From Pinus tabuliformis (lineage: Eukaryota > Streptophyta > Pinopsida > Pinales > Pinaceae): a stretch of DNA of 64,000 bases. Where the stretch lies: assembly GCA_031772625.1 (NCBI GenBank), contig CM062815.1:915088979-915152978 (forward strand), written 5' to 3'. Both the position numbers and the translations under genes were made by a program. A model generated the notes under the pieces. It saw only the letters and a program-made list of their open reading frames with translations. It did no database searches and was not told the DNA's origin. Shown here one piece after another: positions 12,011 through 23,083 of this stretch; the stretch's first letter is position 1; each line of letters begins with the position of its first letter.

Positions 12011-14719
12011 ACAGGAGAATAGCCATGCACATCCAAAACCACATTGTCTCCACCAAGAAACCTTGCTTCTAGTGTCTCTCTGCCATCCATGCTTATCCTA
12101 GCATGTTGTGGATCATGTTGTTTTCATCATGTTGATGCATCACTCAGCATTACCTATTTATAATGGAAACATAGGCATAGTATACACACAATATTAGCTC
12201 ATATCCACATGATACTGACCTCATAAATTTGTCGAGGCTACTCTTCCCACTTGATTTCCCATAAGACCAAGAACCTCTTTCATGCCCTTCACCTGCATAA
12301 GCAATTATTCCTCCATAGAATGATCCCTGACAACCCTATTAGACAATGACATAGACACATAGATACATACATATATATAAACATTACCATAAAACAATCA
12401 TGATCCCATCAGAAAATGACATACATCCATCCATATTTACATATAAATATTAACATTAAATAATCATGATTTCTGATGATTCTGTCAGAGAATGGCATAC
12501 ATACATACATGTATACATATATAGACATCAACATAATCATGATCACAACATAATTACCAAATAGCATAAGGTCAAGGTTAAGAGAACTCCCTTTATCCAT
12601 TGATAGCATGCCCAACATTGAGAACAATGGTTCTCAACACATCCAAGGCATTTGACGCCTCAAATCGATTTACTTTACCTTTCCGATTACCTTTCTCATG
12701 TTAGCACTACCACCATCCATTTACCACAATGGACCTAACTAATCTAATTGAATTTCATATTCTTACCTTCAACTGCCCTTAGCCATGCACCGAGCTTCAT
12801 CCAGACCTTACATTACCTGTTGGGTATCACACATATCTCCTCGAGCTCCATTAACTTCGTCCTTCCAAACTAATTCCCAAGACAGTCAAAACATAAAGGC
12901 AAGGAAAAGACACAAGCAAGAAGAAAAACATGAAACACCAATAGCATCACGACACCACAAACAAAGTGGCAAGGCATTGTACCATATGCTATCAAATCCC
13001 ATAAATCAAGCTCAAACAAATCATAAAATACTGAAGGAAAAAACCTCCCAATAAACACCATAGCTAAACCCCATGGGTTCCCATGCCTCCAAGGGGAATT
13101 CAACCTGAGCCTTCTTCAATATTCCATGATTGTCTCTTTTTCCAGGCAATCCCCTGCATCATACTATCATAAACACACAACTGTCATTACATAAGTAAAC
13201 ACAACAATATACTAGTTATCTTACCTTGTAGTGTTAATCCCGTTTCCACATTGTACACACGCACATATCATTCCTCAAGGGATTCCAATTCCCTTGATGA
13301 ATCCAACTATAACTAGAAACTAGCTAATATATCTGTCAAATACATGTTTAGGTATATAACATATATCCACATAATATCAAACAAAATCAAGGTTAAGAAG
13401 ACTTCCTATATTCAAATCATTCATTCGTTTGGAATTGTTGTTTCCAAACATAGCCAAAGGATTCCTCACCTAATTCCCTTCTTTTAACTTTTACCTTGCT
13501 GCAATTGAGACTTATTATTTACTATCACATCATCCAACTGCTAGTTATATAAACACATCAATTATTACCTTGTCATGCTAATACCAAGCATGTTTTCTTG
13601 CAAATGCTCACATGTGTCGATCACATGTTCCAACGATGAAGACAACATATCTATTAATTTGAATTCAACCTTTACTGAGTCTAACAACCATGTCATAATC
13701 AATAATAAACTCACATTCATTAGTCATAATACATCATGCTACAACTATCACCTACTTACACTAAAGTACATATCAATTGTCTCAACAAAAGATTAGTTCT
13801 TCATGCAATCTTATAGACACATATTCATATCATGCAGTTAATCAATAATTCAAACAATAGATAGATGACATAATAGACACCAAACACTCAAACACCAGAT
13901 AAATGACATAATCAAATAGTCAAGCACCAAGTATACGACATAAGCAAACTCATACCTTAATGTATCTCAGGGGAGGTTATCTTGTCTACACAATTAATCT
14001 AGTTTAGCATGATATAACTTCACAACACATCAACTCAACATAAATAAGGTCATGATATCCATAACAGTAACTAGCTAACAGGTTCACCTCATAAGCTCAT
14101 AAACAATTATCATTCATGCATAACAATCACATATGCACATTCAATCTAGATTAGTATGACATAATATCACAATATATTAACTCATACCTGAATGTCATAA
14201 CCATGATCATCTACATAGGTCAATCCAAATTAGCACAAAACATAATAACATCAAGACCTCAACTGCAATGACCATAATCATTAGGCATATGACCACAATG
14301 CATACAACAACATGTTACTATCATTCATGACTATCTGACACATGTTCATATGACTACACTAATAAACTAGCATTTATCATACATGTAACCATAATAATAG
14401 AATGACAAGAATATAAGTAACCCTAATGCTTATAACAACCATTAACCACATACTTGCATGCCAAATATACAAACCTATATGATGATATGTTCTTACCCCA
14501 AAGTCTAGTGCTGCAACCTCACTTTGATGATCTACATCTCCTGCTCTATCTTAGCCAACATATTGGCATCATAACATATCAATAGCATCATGATGACCTA
14601 ATTTCATACAGTGACCTCACGATGCATGTCTGACCTGCTATACATTCATAACCATAACCATGAAAATGCATGCATAACAACATATAGATACTGACATGGA
14701 TAACAACATATAGACATTG
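12011..14719. other. Unassigned AC-rich non-coding stretch
   Basis: No coding motif is seen on either strand. The sequence is rich in CATA/ACAT words and gradually less repetitive than the minisatellite to its left. Element A inserted at its right edge. The same type of sequence resumes at 36551. Confidence 0.5.
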
Positions 14720-14724
14720 ATATG
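14720..14724. repeat. Target-site duplication of element A, left copy
   Basis: ATATG precedes the LTR start and is repeated exactly at 36546-36550 after the other LTR. This proves that 14725-36545 is one insertion containing later nested ones. Confidence 0.92.
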
Positions 14725-16417
14725 TGTTAGGATTCCAAGAAACTCTCCTAGGTTGTAGCTCGGAGATGCCTGGTAACATATAAATTCAACTTATTGTTGC
14801 AAATGGATGAATGGAAGGAATGATGCTTGTTCAAGCCAGATAAGCATTTCTACTTTGTTTCACTCCAGACATGCATGAACACCCCCAAACTACAAGGCTT
14901 TAGACCACCAACTACTCACAGTTTAAGGATTGGTTGAATATGGAGAATACTGACCACACCGGCAGATGCACAAGACCATGTGATGGCTGGCTGCAACCAG
15001 TAAAGAAGCCTGCAAATCTAATCTCGTAATGCACAGACAGGACGACAGCTCTCTGGCACTAGATGAAGATAAACCTAAATGACTTATCCAATGATACATA
15101 CAAGACTTTAACACAGAGATAGGATGACATCTACTCTAATACTAAACATCAAGAGTTCAGGAATACAGCAAATCAGGCACAGCTTGGAATAGAATAGAAA
15201 TGGAAAGTGAGCAGTTAACAACAAAAGAAGCTTGTATTAGCTGAAAATGAAGATGAGACGCTGCAAGTGTCACTCCAGAAGTTGAACCTTACATCAAAAC
15301 ATCAACCATCAACCCTGATTGCATCTTGTTTTCTGGTATATATAGAGTTTCATTACAAAGGCACTTGGCCGTTTAGGCATGGAGGAGTCATAATTGGCCA
15401 CCAACTACATTTAACTGCCTAATGGAGTCTCTGAGTGCGCTTGCTTGCTTCAGTGGATGAATCTGATCTTTTCAGGTGCTCTGTTGTCCTCTCAGGTAGC
15501 TGGAGTGTTCGTATCAATGAAGTTCCATAACTACTAAATGCAGTTACATGCTCATGCTCTATCCTTTTTCTCTTCAGCCATACTGTCTATTAAATGTGGT
15601 TGTTGAGGAGCAACTACAACTGGTACTGGTGAGCCAGTTGCCTTCGTCCTTCGGGCACACAGAACGGTCAAGGAACGTGGACTGCATGGCGAGTGGATGA
15701 GTTGGATGAAGGAGAAAGATTGGTCATCGGATCGGGAGAATAGACGGCGAAGATGGCTTGGCGGAGGGTATCGGAAGAGGTGGGAGCGGAGCGAACATGG
15801 GCCGTTGGATCTCAGGCGGATAGATCCAACGGTGATCGGGCGACAAAGGTGCGCGACTGTTATTGGGCGGGGACGGGAGGTTAAGCAGTAAGCGGTATTG
15901 ATCGCACTGCCTTTGGGCGTTGGGTGGTAAAAGGACGAGGGTGTGCGATTCCACTCAGCGCATGACACGTAGCGGCGAAGGAGAGAGAAAAACTGCTCTC
16001 CATCGTGCGCTAACGTTCCATCACTTTGTGGGCGCGAAAAGAGTGAAAGCTGTCCGATCTTGGCGGGGATGATTGGATGGTGAGGAAACGATCAGGCAAT
16101 TCGCTTTATCAGACGCGACGAGAGCCATTAGATTTGGTAGAAAAGATGAACAACAGAGATTAAAGGCAATGATTTCATAAGGCGCGAAGGCATATGGCTT
16201 AGGTTTTATGATGTTTTTGGCTTTAGCACTCGGGGATTGTGACAAATGGGGTTTTGTTGGTCTTTAGAAGAAAACATTGGAAACAGAGATGAAGGGAGAA
16301 TGAGCGGGGCTAAGGGAAAATGTGGGTATGACCATTATGATCTTCCTTTAAGCATAACCGAGCAGACTAAGCTCAATTCTGTTCTTCAAGAATAAAATAT
16401 AAGTAGCAGAGCTAACA
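14725..16417 (-). mobile_element. Element A 3' LTR (1693 bp)
   Basis: Complete LTR matching 30991-32395 plus 36239-36545. It holds TATATATA (about 15341) on the minus strand and a GC-rich block at 15640-16110. Open frames in this GC-rich block occur in both LTR copies and look like chance. Confidence 0.92.
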
Positions 16418-16432
16418 CTTGCTCCTTCTGGG
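16418..16432 (-). other. Element A polypurine tract
   Basis: Read on the minus strand, AGAAGGAGCAAG directly precedes the 3' LTR start TGTTAG. This is the expected place for plus-strand priming. Confidence 0.55.
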
Positions 16433-16595
16433 GATGGGATCCTCCCTGTGAGATCTCAAGAACTACAGACCATTGCCTTTCCCGTGAAAACCAAATTAGA
16501 AAAATTTCCTAGTGTTCCATTGGGCATGGAGTCTAATTAATTTTACACTAAATCTGATAAAAACAAAATATTTACAGCATTAAGGCCTGGAGACC

Positions 16596-17680
16596 TTAAA
16601 CAACATAAGTATTCAAAAACCGCCCATTAACTAGGCCATCAAAAACTGTCTCTCCTTCCATACTTTGCAGCATAAAAGTATTGTTCCCTTGGATCTGAGT
16701 GATGATAAAAGGTCCAGTCCACAGAGCATCAAACTTCCCATGGTTGCCTTTCTTCTCTTTTAGTGCATCCCATTTAAGAACCAAGTCTCCAACCTGAAAA
16801 TTTTCAGTCTTTGCCTTCCTATCAAAGGCTTCCTTGATTTTCTTCTGATGTGCTGTAGACTTCTCAACCAGCTGATCCCAAAATTGATGTACTTATGCCA
16901 AGTCAGTGATTCTTTTTTCCATATCATCTTCTTCATTCTGCTCTTCTTGCAAGAACTTTGCCACAGGGAGGGTTAACTGAATTGGGAATATAGCCTCAGT
17001 GCCATATACCAGCTTGAATGGGGAATTCCCTGTGGACTTCTTGGTGGTGACCCTGTCAGCCCACAATGCATACTTGAGCTTGGAATCCCAGTTCCTTTTG
17101 TTGTCTTCCAACAGTTTTTTGATTACCCTTGTCAGGCTCTTGTTGGAGGATTTTGCTAGGCCATTGCCTTGAGGGTAACATGAGGTGGAATGAACCAGCT
17201 TAACGCCCATTGAGTCACACATGTCCACCAACCATTTTTCCCGGAAAGCTGTTGCATTGTCTGTAACTAATTTATGTGGATAGCCAAACCTAGTGAAGAT
17301 ATTCTCTGTCAAGAACTTCATGACCACATGATGATCAGATTTCCTAGTAGGGATGGCCTCAATCCACTTGGTGAAATAATCAGTGGCTACTAGGATCCAT
17401 CTGTGCTGGCCACTGGAATGTGGATTGATTTCTCCAATGAAATCCAAGCCCCACTGTTGGAAAGGGCCACTAGCATGGATTGGCTTTAAAGGCAAGGATT
17501 TAAACTACTGTTTTCCTTCAAATCTCTGGCACCTGTCACAAGATTTATCAAATGAAAAGACATCAGAAAACAAGGTGGGCCACTAATACCCAGCTCTGAG
17601 GATCTTATGGGCTGTGGTCTTCCAGTAGTGATGTCCTCCATAAATGCTGGAATGAAACTGATGCATGACCTCCATGGATT
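16596..17680 (-). pseudogene. Element A integrase
   Basis: Minus strand. An HHCC zinc segment lies at about 17680-17520 (HQFHSSIYGGHHYW, then CDRCQRF). The catalytic core follows: GLDFIGEI (first Asp), LVTDNATAFR (second Asp) and the NGLAKSSNK region, where the usual Glu has become Lys or is lost (typically NGLAE). WADRVTTKKSTGNSPFKLVYG then leads into the C-terminal module DLVLKWDALKEKKGNHGKFD, GPFIITQI and VNGRFLNTYV, ending at 16596. Stops at 17583 (TAG), about 17505 (TAG) and 16893 (TAA) break the frame, without frameshifts. It would have inserted element cDNA into chromatin; it is dead here. Confidence 0.92.
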
Positions 17681-19559
17681 GTTCTTTGTCCAGACATCTT
17701 AAACGAATTCCAGAGGGATCCCTCCAGTACAACAAGTTTTCATGAATGCGATACTTGGTTGCTCTAAGATTAATGGTTCTGGCTTGGCTTGAACTCAAGC
17801 CTGGAGGGACTTCTAGCTTCAGCAAAAATTGGATTATTGTAGAATACCATTCAAAATAAGCTAGTTTTTTTGCCGCTAATTGGCTCTGCCCTGATTTAGC
17901 TGTTTCTTCTGTCTGTCCATCCTCTGAAATTGTGCTTATGAGATTCATGTCCAGCATCCTGCAATTTTCTTCTGCCATCAATTTGACAAGGCCCTGACCT
18001 CTGACTAGCTTGGTGGGCTTCAACTCTATATTGAATTCAATCAACTTTGCAATCCATTTAGCCCTTCTTCCATCAACATCTGGCTGTGTTAGGACGTGTT
18101 TAACTGAAGCAGAGGGAACATACGCAATTACCTTGGAGTGCAGGATGTATATTCTGAAAGCTTTCAGAGATTTGATAAGAGCATAGGCTTGTTTTTCTAT
18201 AATGTCATACCTCAGCTCATCATCCCTTAAGGTTTTACTGAAGAATGCCACCGGGTGTTCTGAGCCTTCATCATCTTTCTGCAACAGAACTACTGCAAGG
18301 GTGTCACTTAAGGAAAACGAAAATATATGGAACTCCTTGCTATAGTTTGGGCTCATCAGAGTAGGAGCTTCCATAATGGCTCTCTTGATAGATTCAAAGG
18401 ATCTTCTTACTGCGTCAGTCCATTTGATTTCTGACCCATTTTTCAACATGGAGGTGATTTGTTTTACAAGTTCTACAAAATTTGGAATAAACCTCCTTAT
18501 AAAATTTATCTTTCCCAGAAAGGATTGGATATCGTTCTTTGATCTTGGGACAGATAAGGTCTGTATTGCTTTCACTCTTTTTGGGTCGATTTTAACACCT
18601 GTGGTAGAGACAATGTGTCCTAAAAATTTGCCTTCTTCTAAAGCGAACTATGACTTTTTATGATTGACTGATATCCAAAACCTTCTGCATTTCAGAAATA
18701 CTTTCTTCAGGTGCTGCAAATGATCTCGATGGCTACTGGAGTATACTATTATATCATCAAGATAGATAAGGACAAACTTATCCTTCTCTCCCACGAATGC
18801 TATATCCATAGCTCTCTAAAAGGTCGCTCTAGCATTCATGAGACCAAAAGGCATCTTGGAATACATAAAGGTGTCCCAAGGAGTGGTGAATGCAGTCTTC
18901 TCTTGATCATCTAGATGCAACGCCACTTGATGATACCCGGAAAATCCATCCAGGAAAGACATCACTTTGGCTCTTGAGACTTTCTGCAGCAGATGCTCCA
19001 TCTTGGGTAGAGGATAATTGTCTTTCTTTGAGCATTTGTTCAAGTTTATGAAATCAACGCAAAGCCTTATTTCTCCACTTTTCTTCCTCATCACTACCAA
19101 GTTGGCTAGCCATTTTGAATATCTGAGAGGGACTATAATTTTGGCGGGCAACAACTTCTTGATCTATTTTTCAATCAGAGGAAGGAGCAAAGGATTTATG
19201 GGTCTCAGCTTCTGCTTGAAAGGGATGGTGTCTTTCTCCAAGGGGATCTTATGCTGGATGATCTTTTTATCATACGTTTTGAGGTCACTGTACTCCCAGG
19301 CAAAGACATCAGCAAACTACTTCATCAAGGTGCAATATTCAGAACTTTGAGCAGCAGACAAATGGGTGGACAGATTTATATACTTTGGATGTTCTGGGCT
19401 CCCTATGTTATGCTTATGGACTGTAGATTGATCTTCTTTTTGGGTAGCCTTATAAGGCACATCATTCTGGTCGAACAACTTTTCTAAGGGAACTAGGCCT
19501 TTAGGTATATGATTGCTGGGCAGCTGGACTATGCTATCTTTGCCAATTTTGTTCTTTAG
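17681..19559 (-). pseudogene. Element A reverse transcriptase plus RT-linked RNase H
   Basis: Minus strand, same frame as the integrase. Motifs in order: ADVFAWEYSDLK (about 19300), KKSGEIRLCVDFINLNKCS, YPLPKMEHLLQK, FLDGFSGYHQV, KTAFTTPWDTFMYSKMPFGL, the catalytic LIYLDDIIVYSS (about 18740-18775), FLGHIVS and SFLGKINFIRRFIPNF. The RT-linked RNase H then reads LSDTLAVVLLQKDDEGSEHP, FFSKTL and IEKQAYALIKSL. Its third acidic position reads VIAYVPSAS where a VYTD-type Asp is expected, and the last reads GLVKLMAEE instead of an ADxLS pattern. So this RNase H has probably lost catalysis. The polymerase YLDD is intact. Stops at 19560, about 19303, 19165, 18816 and 18648 are all TAG; the one at 18816 replaces the usual Gln of ATFQRAM. 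Confidence 0.93.
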
Positions 19560-19562
19560 CTA

Positions 19563-20304
19563 GGATTGGGGGCTTTCTTCCAAGGCTTCATTCTCTTGGT
19601 CAATTTTCATTTCAGAGAATTCATCAATGACTTGCAGAAACCTATTTACTTCATCATCATCTTCAAAAAATTTCCAATGCTGGACATTATTAGGCAAGGA
19701 TGGTCTATATTTTATCTGAACTTCATAAACTAGTCTAGGAGGCATGGGAGGGATAAATATGTTAGTAGACACAGCCAGGGAATCAACGAGTTGATTTTTG
19801 ACTCTAATGATATATGAGATACAAAAGCTATCAAAAGAATCTTTGAGTCTCCATACCTTATCTCTATATGCTTTCAGCCTTGGGTGCTTTGCTTGAAACG
19901 TTTTGTTCACTTGCTGAATGATGAGATAAACATCTCCAAACACCTTTATGTTTCTGATCTCTATGTCTTTAGCTGTGTTAAGGCCTAGTATTAGAGCCTC
20001 ATACTCTGCTATGTTATTGGTGACCTGAAAAGTCAGCTTGAAAGATAGATGTGTGCTTTTTTGTTTTGGAGATATCAGCACCACCCCTACTCCTGCAGTT
20101 TCCCTTGAACATGCTCCATCAAAGAACATCTCCCAAACTTGACTTCCTTTCTCTTCCATAGCCTGGACTATTGTTTTCTTGAGTTGCAACGAGGCCTCTT
20201 GGGATTCTTCAATTTGGAGAATACGTGCTCCAAAATCAGTGTCCACAACATAGATAGGATGATTAGAAGGATTCTTCTCATCACTGATGATGTAGGTCAG
20301 CTGT
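19563..20304 (-). pseudogene. Element A extra RNase H domain, upstream of the reverse transcriptase
   Basis: Minus strand, 20304 down to 19563, open throughout. It starts in frame from the protease side of the element B insertion point. Motifs: EMFFDGACSRETAGVGVVL (first Asp), TNNIAEYEALILGL (Glu), IKVFGDVYLIIQQV (second Asp) and YIIRVKNQLVDSLAV (last Asp). All four acidic residues of an RNase H fold remain, unlike in the RT-linked RNase H downstream. TNNIAEYEAL and the spacing fit the second, archaeal-type RNase H known from Tat-lineage plant elements. In canonical gypsy order nothing lies between protease and RT, so the position is unusual. It ends at a TAG stop just before the RT linker. 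Confidence 0.85.
20300..20304. repeat. Target-site duplication of element B, left copy
   Basis: GCTGT, repeated exactly at 28659-28663. Removing element B and one copy restores an uninterrupted protease to RNase H reading frame in element A. Confidence 0.95.
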
Positions 20305-20804
20305 TGTTATAGACATTTTTGTGCCTCGCGACATGGAGCATGAAATGTCAATAATTACAGGGATCCTCAGTCCCTAAACATGTTGTTCTTACCCCTAAAA
20401 GAACAAGGTCATCAAACCACAGCACTTCTAATCAGTTCTCCACCTCAAAACACTTCAAAACAGGCTAATTTTGGATCATGTCAGCTGCTCCACTGAGCTT
20501 CTGCGCTGGAATGCAACTGCTCCTCCTTGTACCTGCGCTGGAAGTCAAATCTAATGAAGGCTACCTGCGCTGGGCGAGATTGGCCAAGTGGCACAGTCAT
20601 TCTGCAAGGTGTCAACTGCCCAGGAAGCTTCCAAACTGACACTTGGTTCATGAGATTCGCCCTGTGATGAGTAAGAGGTACTTGATCACCATGTGTAAGC
20701 AAGGATCTCCAAGTGGGCTCAAGAACTGAAGATTAACTGAAGAGGGAGAGGACACAAGGCAGCTTCATGTCAGTCTCAAGCTGACTCATCCTCTCTTCTT
20801 CTCT

Positions 20805-20816
20805 CCTATATATAGA
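20805..20816 (+). promoter_or_regulatory. Element B TATA box
   Basis: CCTATATATAGAG matches the plant TATA consensus. It lies about 500 bp into the LTR with AATAAA some 190 bp further on, a sensible U3-R order. The identical copy in the 3' LTR is at 28096. Confidence 0.7.
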
Positions 20817-21139
20817 GCTCTTCTATGAGGTATAAGGGGGCTGGAATTTTGTGTAAAGCAAGGAGGTGCTGTTGGTTTACAGTTAGAGCTATTGGGTGAT
20901 TGTTTTACTAGAGGTGAAGAGGAGAGTTCTTGCTGCTGGGGAGGTGCTGCTGGATTGGAGCCATCAATGGTTGTAACCTTCTCAGAACCCTGTTACTTCT
21001 ATCAATAAAGTTTTGCATGTTCTCCTATATAGTTGTATTACATTGATGTATTGTATTTACTTGTATATTTGATTCACTCTAATCCATGCATCAGTTATGA
21101 GTACATGTATCTTGTAGTTTCCTCTCTTGTTTTGTGCAG

Positions 21140-21232
21140 GATCTGTGTGTAGCTGGACCGGCAAAGAGAGCAAGGAGCTGGGAACAAGAGATAAAGAGAG
21201 AGGATAAGGATCGACTAAGCGAAAGACACCAG
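21140..21232 (+). other. Splice-like exon in the LTR of element B
   Basis: Acceptor CTCTTGTTTTGTGCAG|G at 21139/21140, then a purine-rich 93-bp stretch of GAGCAAGGAG / AAGAGATAAAGAGAG type, then a donor-like CACCAG|GTTGGT. Element D (49854-49929 or -49959) and solo LTR G (42939-43036) show the same arrangement at the same relative place although their sequences differ. Confidence 0.4.
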
Positions 21233-21372
21233 GTTGGTTAATCTTTTCTTTCTTCTCTCTGTACTTTCATAAAGGAAAATATCAAAGCTTTACTTTCAGT
21301 TGTTGCTAAAGACTGTCACCTTTAGAGTAGGGATAGGGTCATCCGAGTCGGATACTTTTCCCCACAACAAAC

Positions 21373-21390
21373 TGGCGACTCCACTGGGGA
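21373..21390 (+). other. Element B primer-binding site
   Basis: TGGCGACTCCACTGGGGA starts three bases after the 5' LTR. It is identical in element D. This matches the tRNA-Arg type primer site reported for Ogre elements; the tRNA assignment is from memory of the family. Confidence 0.85.
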
Positions 21391-23083
21391 ACCTAGTATC
21401 TTGTTGGTGTTTGTAGTATTTTGCTATTCATTTCTTGAAGAAAAGAGTACCAAATCGAAAAGCTTTTGACTATATCAAAAGCGAAGTAGAGGGGCTGCTA
21501 CTCTTGCTCATTTGCTGAGAAAATTCAAGATTTGAAGAGCTTATCTACAAAAGACTCTTTACTCTTAGTGATAGCTTTTCATCCTCTTGATCATCCCTTA
21601 GCCTATACTTGACCTATAGCTTTTTATTTCAGCAAAAACAGTGCATTTTTGAGCTTTTTATGACCCGGAATTCCTTGTAAACGCAACTCTCGTGTCTCAG
21701 TGCAGGCTGTCCACAGGCAGTCTGCATTTCAGCGCAGGTACTCCCTTCGGGAACTGCGCTGAGAATCAAACTGACAGACCAGAGCCTGCGCTGGTCCAGT
21801 TATCCAGTGTCTTGCTAAGGTTTCCCTTTGTGTCTGAGCCCTGTTTTCACTGATTTTTTGCTGATTGCTTGTTGGTCATTGTACTTGCTGTAAACCATTC
21901 TCCTTGACATTATTCCGCCTCAGTTGTGTGATGAAACTGTGAATGTTCTTTCATTATTTCTTGTTTCAGTTACAGTTTCCCATTGTGAAAAGCGAACCAG
22001 TATAGCTGTGACCTCTTAGATCCTGAACTGTAAAAGTGTCTGTGTGATCTTAAGAGCTAGTTTTATTACTGTTCATGGCTGTTTGAGTTTGTTTGTTTTT
22101 CATTTTATGGTTTGAATCTATACATTTCCTGTGTTTAAACAAGTCGATCATAAGGTGTCTTTTTGATTATTGGACAAGCTTGTTTATTTCTACTTGAAAT
22201 TAGATTCAAAATTATACAACAGTTTCCTTTCTGTCTTACATCAACATTAAGGATAACGAAAAGAAATACATGCATTGTGCATTTTGCATTTGACTGTGTG
22301 CTTGACGATTTAGGAAAATGTGCATTTTAGTGTGTGTTCTATGATCTGTGGAAAAAGTTGTGTCTTTCTTTTCCCTCAGTAGATTAAGGTTTTCAAAGTT
22401 GAAAGATTGAAAAGATTTGCTTCTCATCTTATATTGCATATAGGAAGTTGTATACATACATCTCGTGGTGACCCTGAAAGGCAAACTGTTAAGCAAGATC
22501 AACATTAAAATAAACCCAATTTACATAACAACGCTTTGTAACATAACGCAAACATCTAGAGGTCTAGGTAGAGACGTGTTCCGGCGTCGTTAAACATAGT
22601 GACTGTCGATCTCTACGAAGGTGGGTGATTCCTCCTGAGAGTCGGTGGCACTAACACAGACTTGTGCTCCCGCGTACCGTCGCGTATATTGGGAGACCCC
22701 TATAGGCTTTTATCCTTTATCCTTAAACCGTGTCGGCCGCCCTACTAATCGCGATGCAGTGAACACAGCATTCACGAAGATCGACCACCCGTACCGTAAA
22801 ACATATTCTGTGGTTTCGCGAAAGGTTTGGCACACCCTCTGCCTAGATCTCCAGAGCAGTTTCTTTTGGCATTTTTCAAACTCTATAACTGAAAAAGTCC
22901 AACCGAGCATTTGTCACTTCGGGCTCGTTAATACATTGAAGGCGACTAGAGTCATCTTTAGCTTTTTCTCGACTCTTAAAACATGAAAAAGCAAGTTTGT
23001 GTCTAAAAGCGTCGTTAATAAAATTTATTTTAAGCGGAACATAATCACCTGTTATTCCCACGTTGATCTTTCAGTTGAAAAGT
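21391..23083 (+). other. Element B leader region, with a block conserved in element D
   Basis: About 1.7 kb without a readable protein. The block 22553-22830 shares with D (51277-51540) the words TCTAGAGGTCTAGG, GAGACGTGTTCCGGC, TTGTGCTCCC, GGGAGACCCC, ATCCTTTTATCC-like and GTCGGCC. Two stem-loops of the conserved-loop family follow at 22872-22992. A possible acceptor TTGATCTTTCAG lies at about 23073, just before the ORF start. Confidence 0.65.

Larger units (their letters stand above)
20305..21369 (+). mobile_element. Element B 5' LTR
   Basis: TGTTATAGAC...CCCACAACA. Contains TATATATA at 20807-20814, AATAAA at 21004, three CTGCGCTGG words at 20501, 20533 and 20565, and a splice-like exon at 21140-21232. 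The antisense 73-codon open frame at 20481-20702 recurs in the 3' LTR only because the LTRs are identical there. Confidence 0.95.

Noticed and set aside
15552..15968. 138-codon minus-strand open frame in the A LTR
   Set aside because: GC-rich LTR segment; the other LTR copy keeps only a shorter frame, and no domain is visible.
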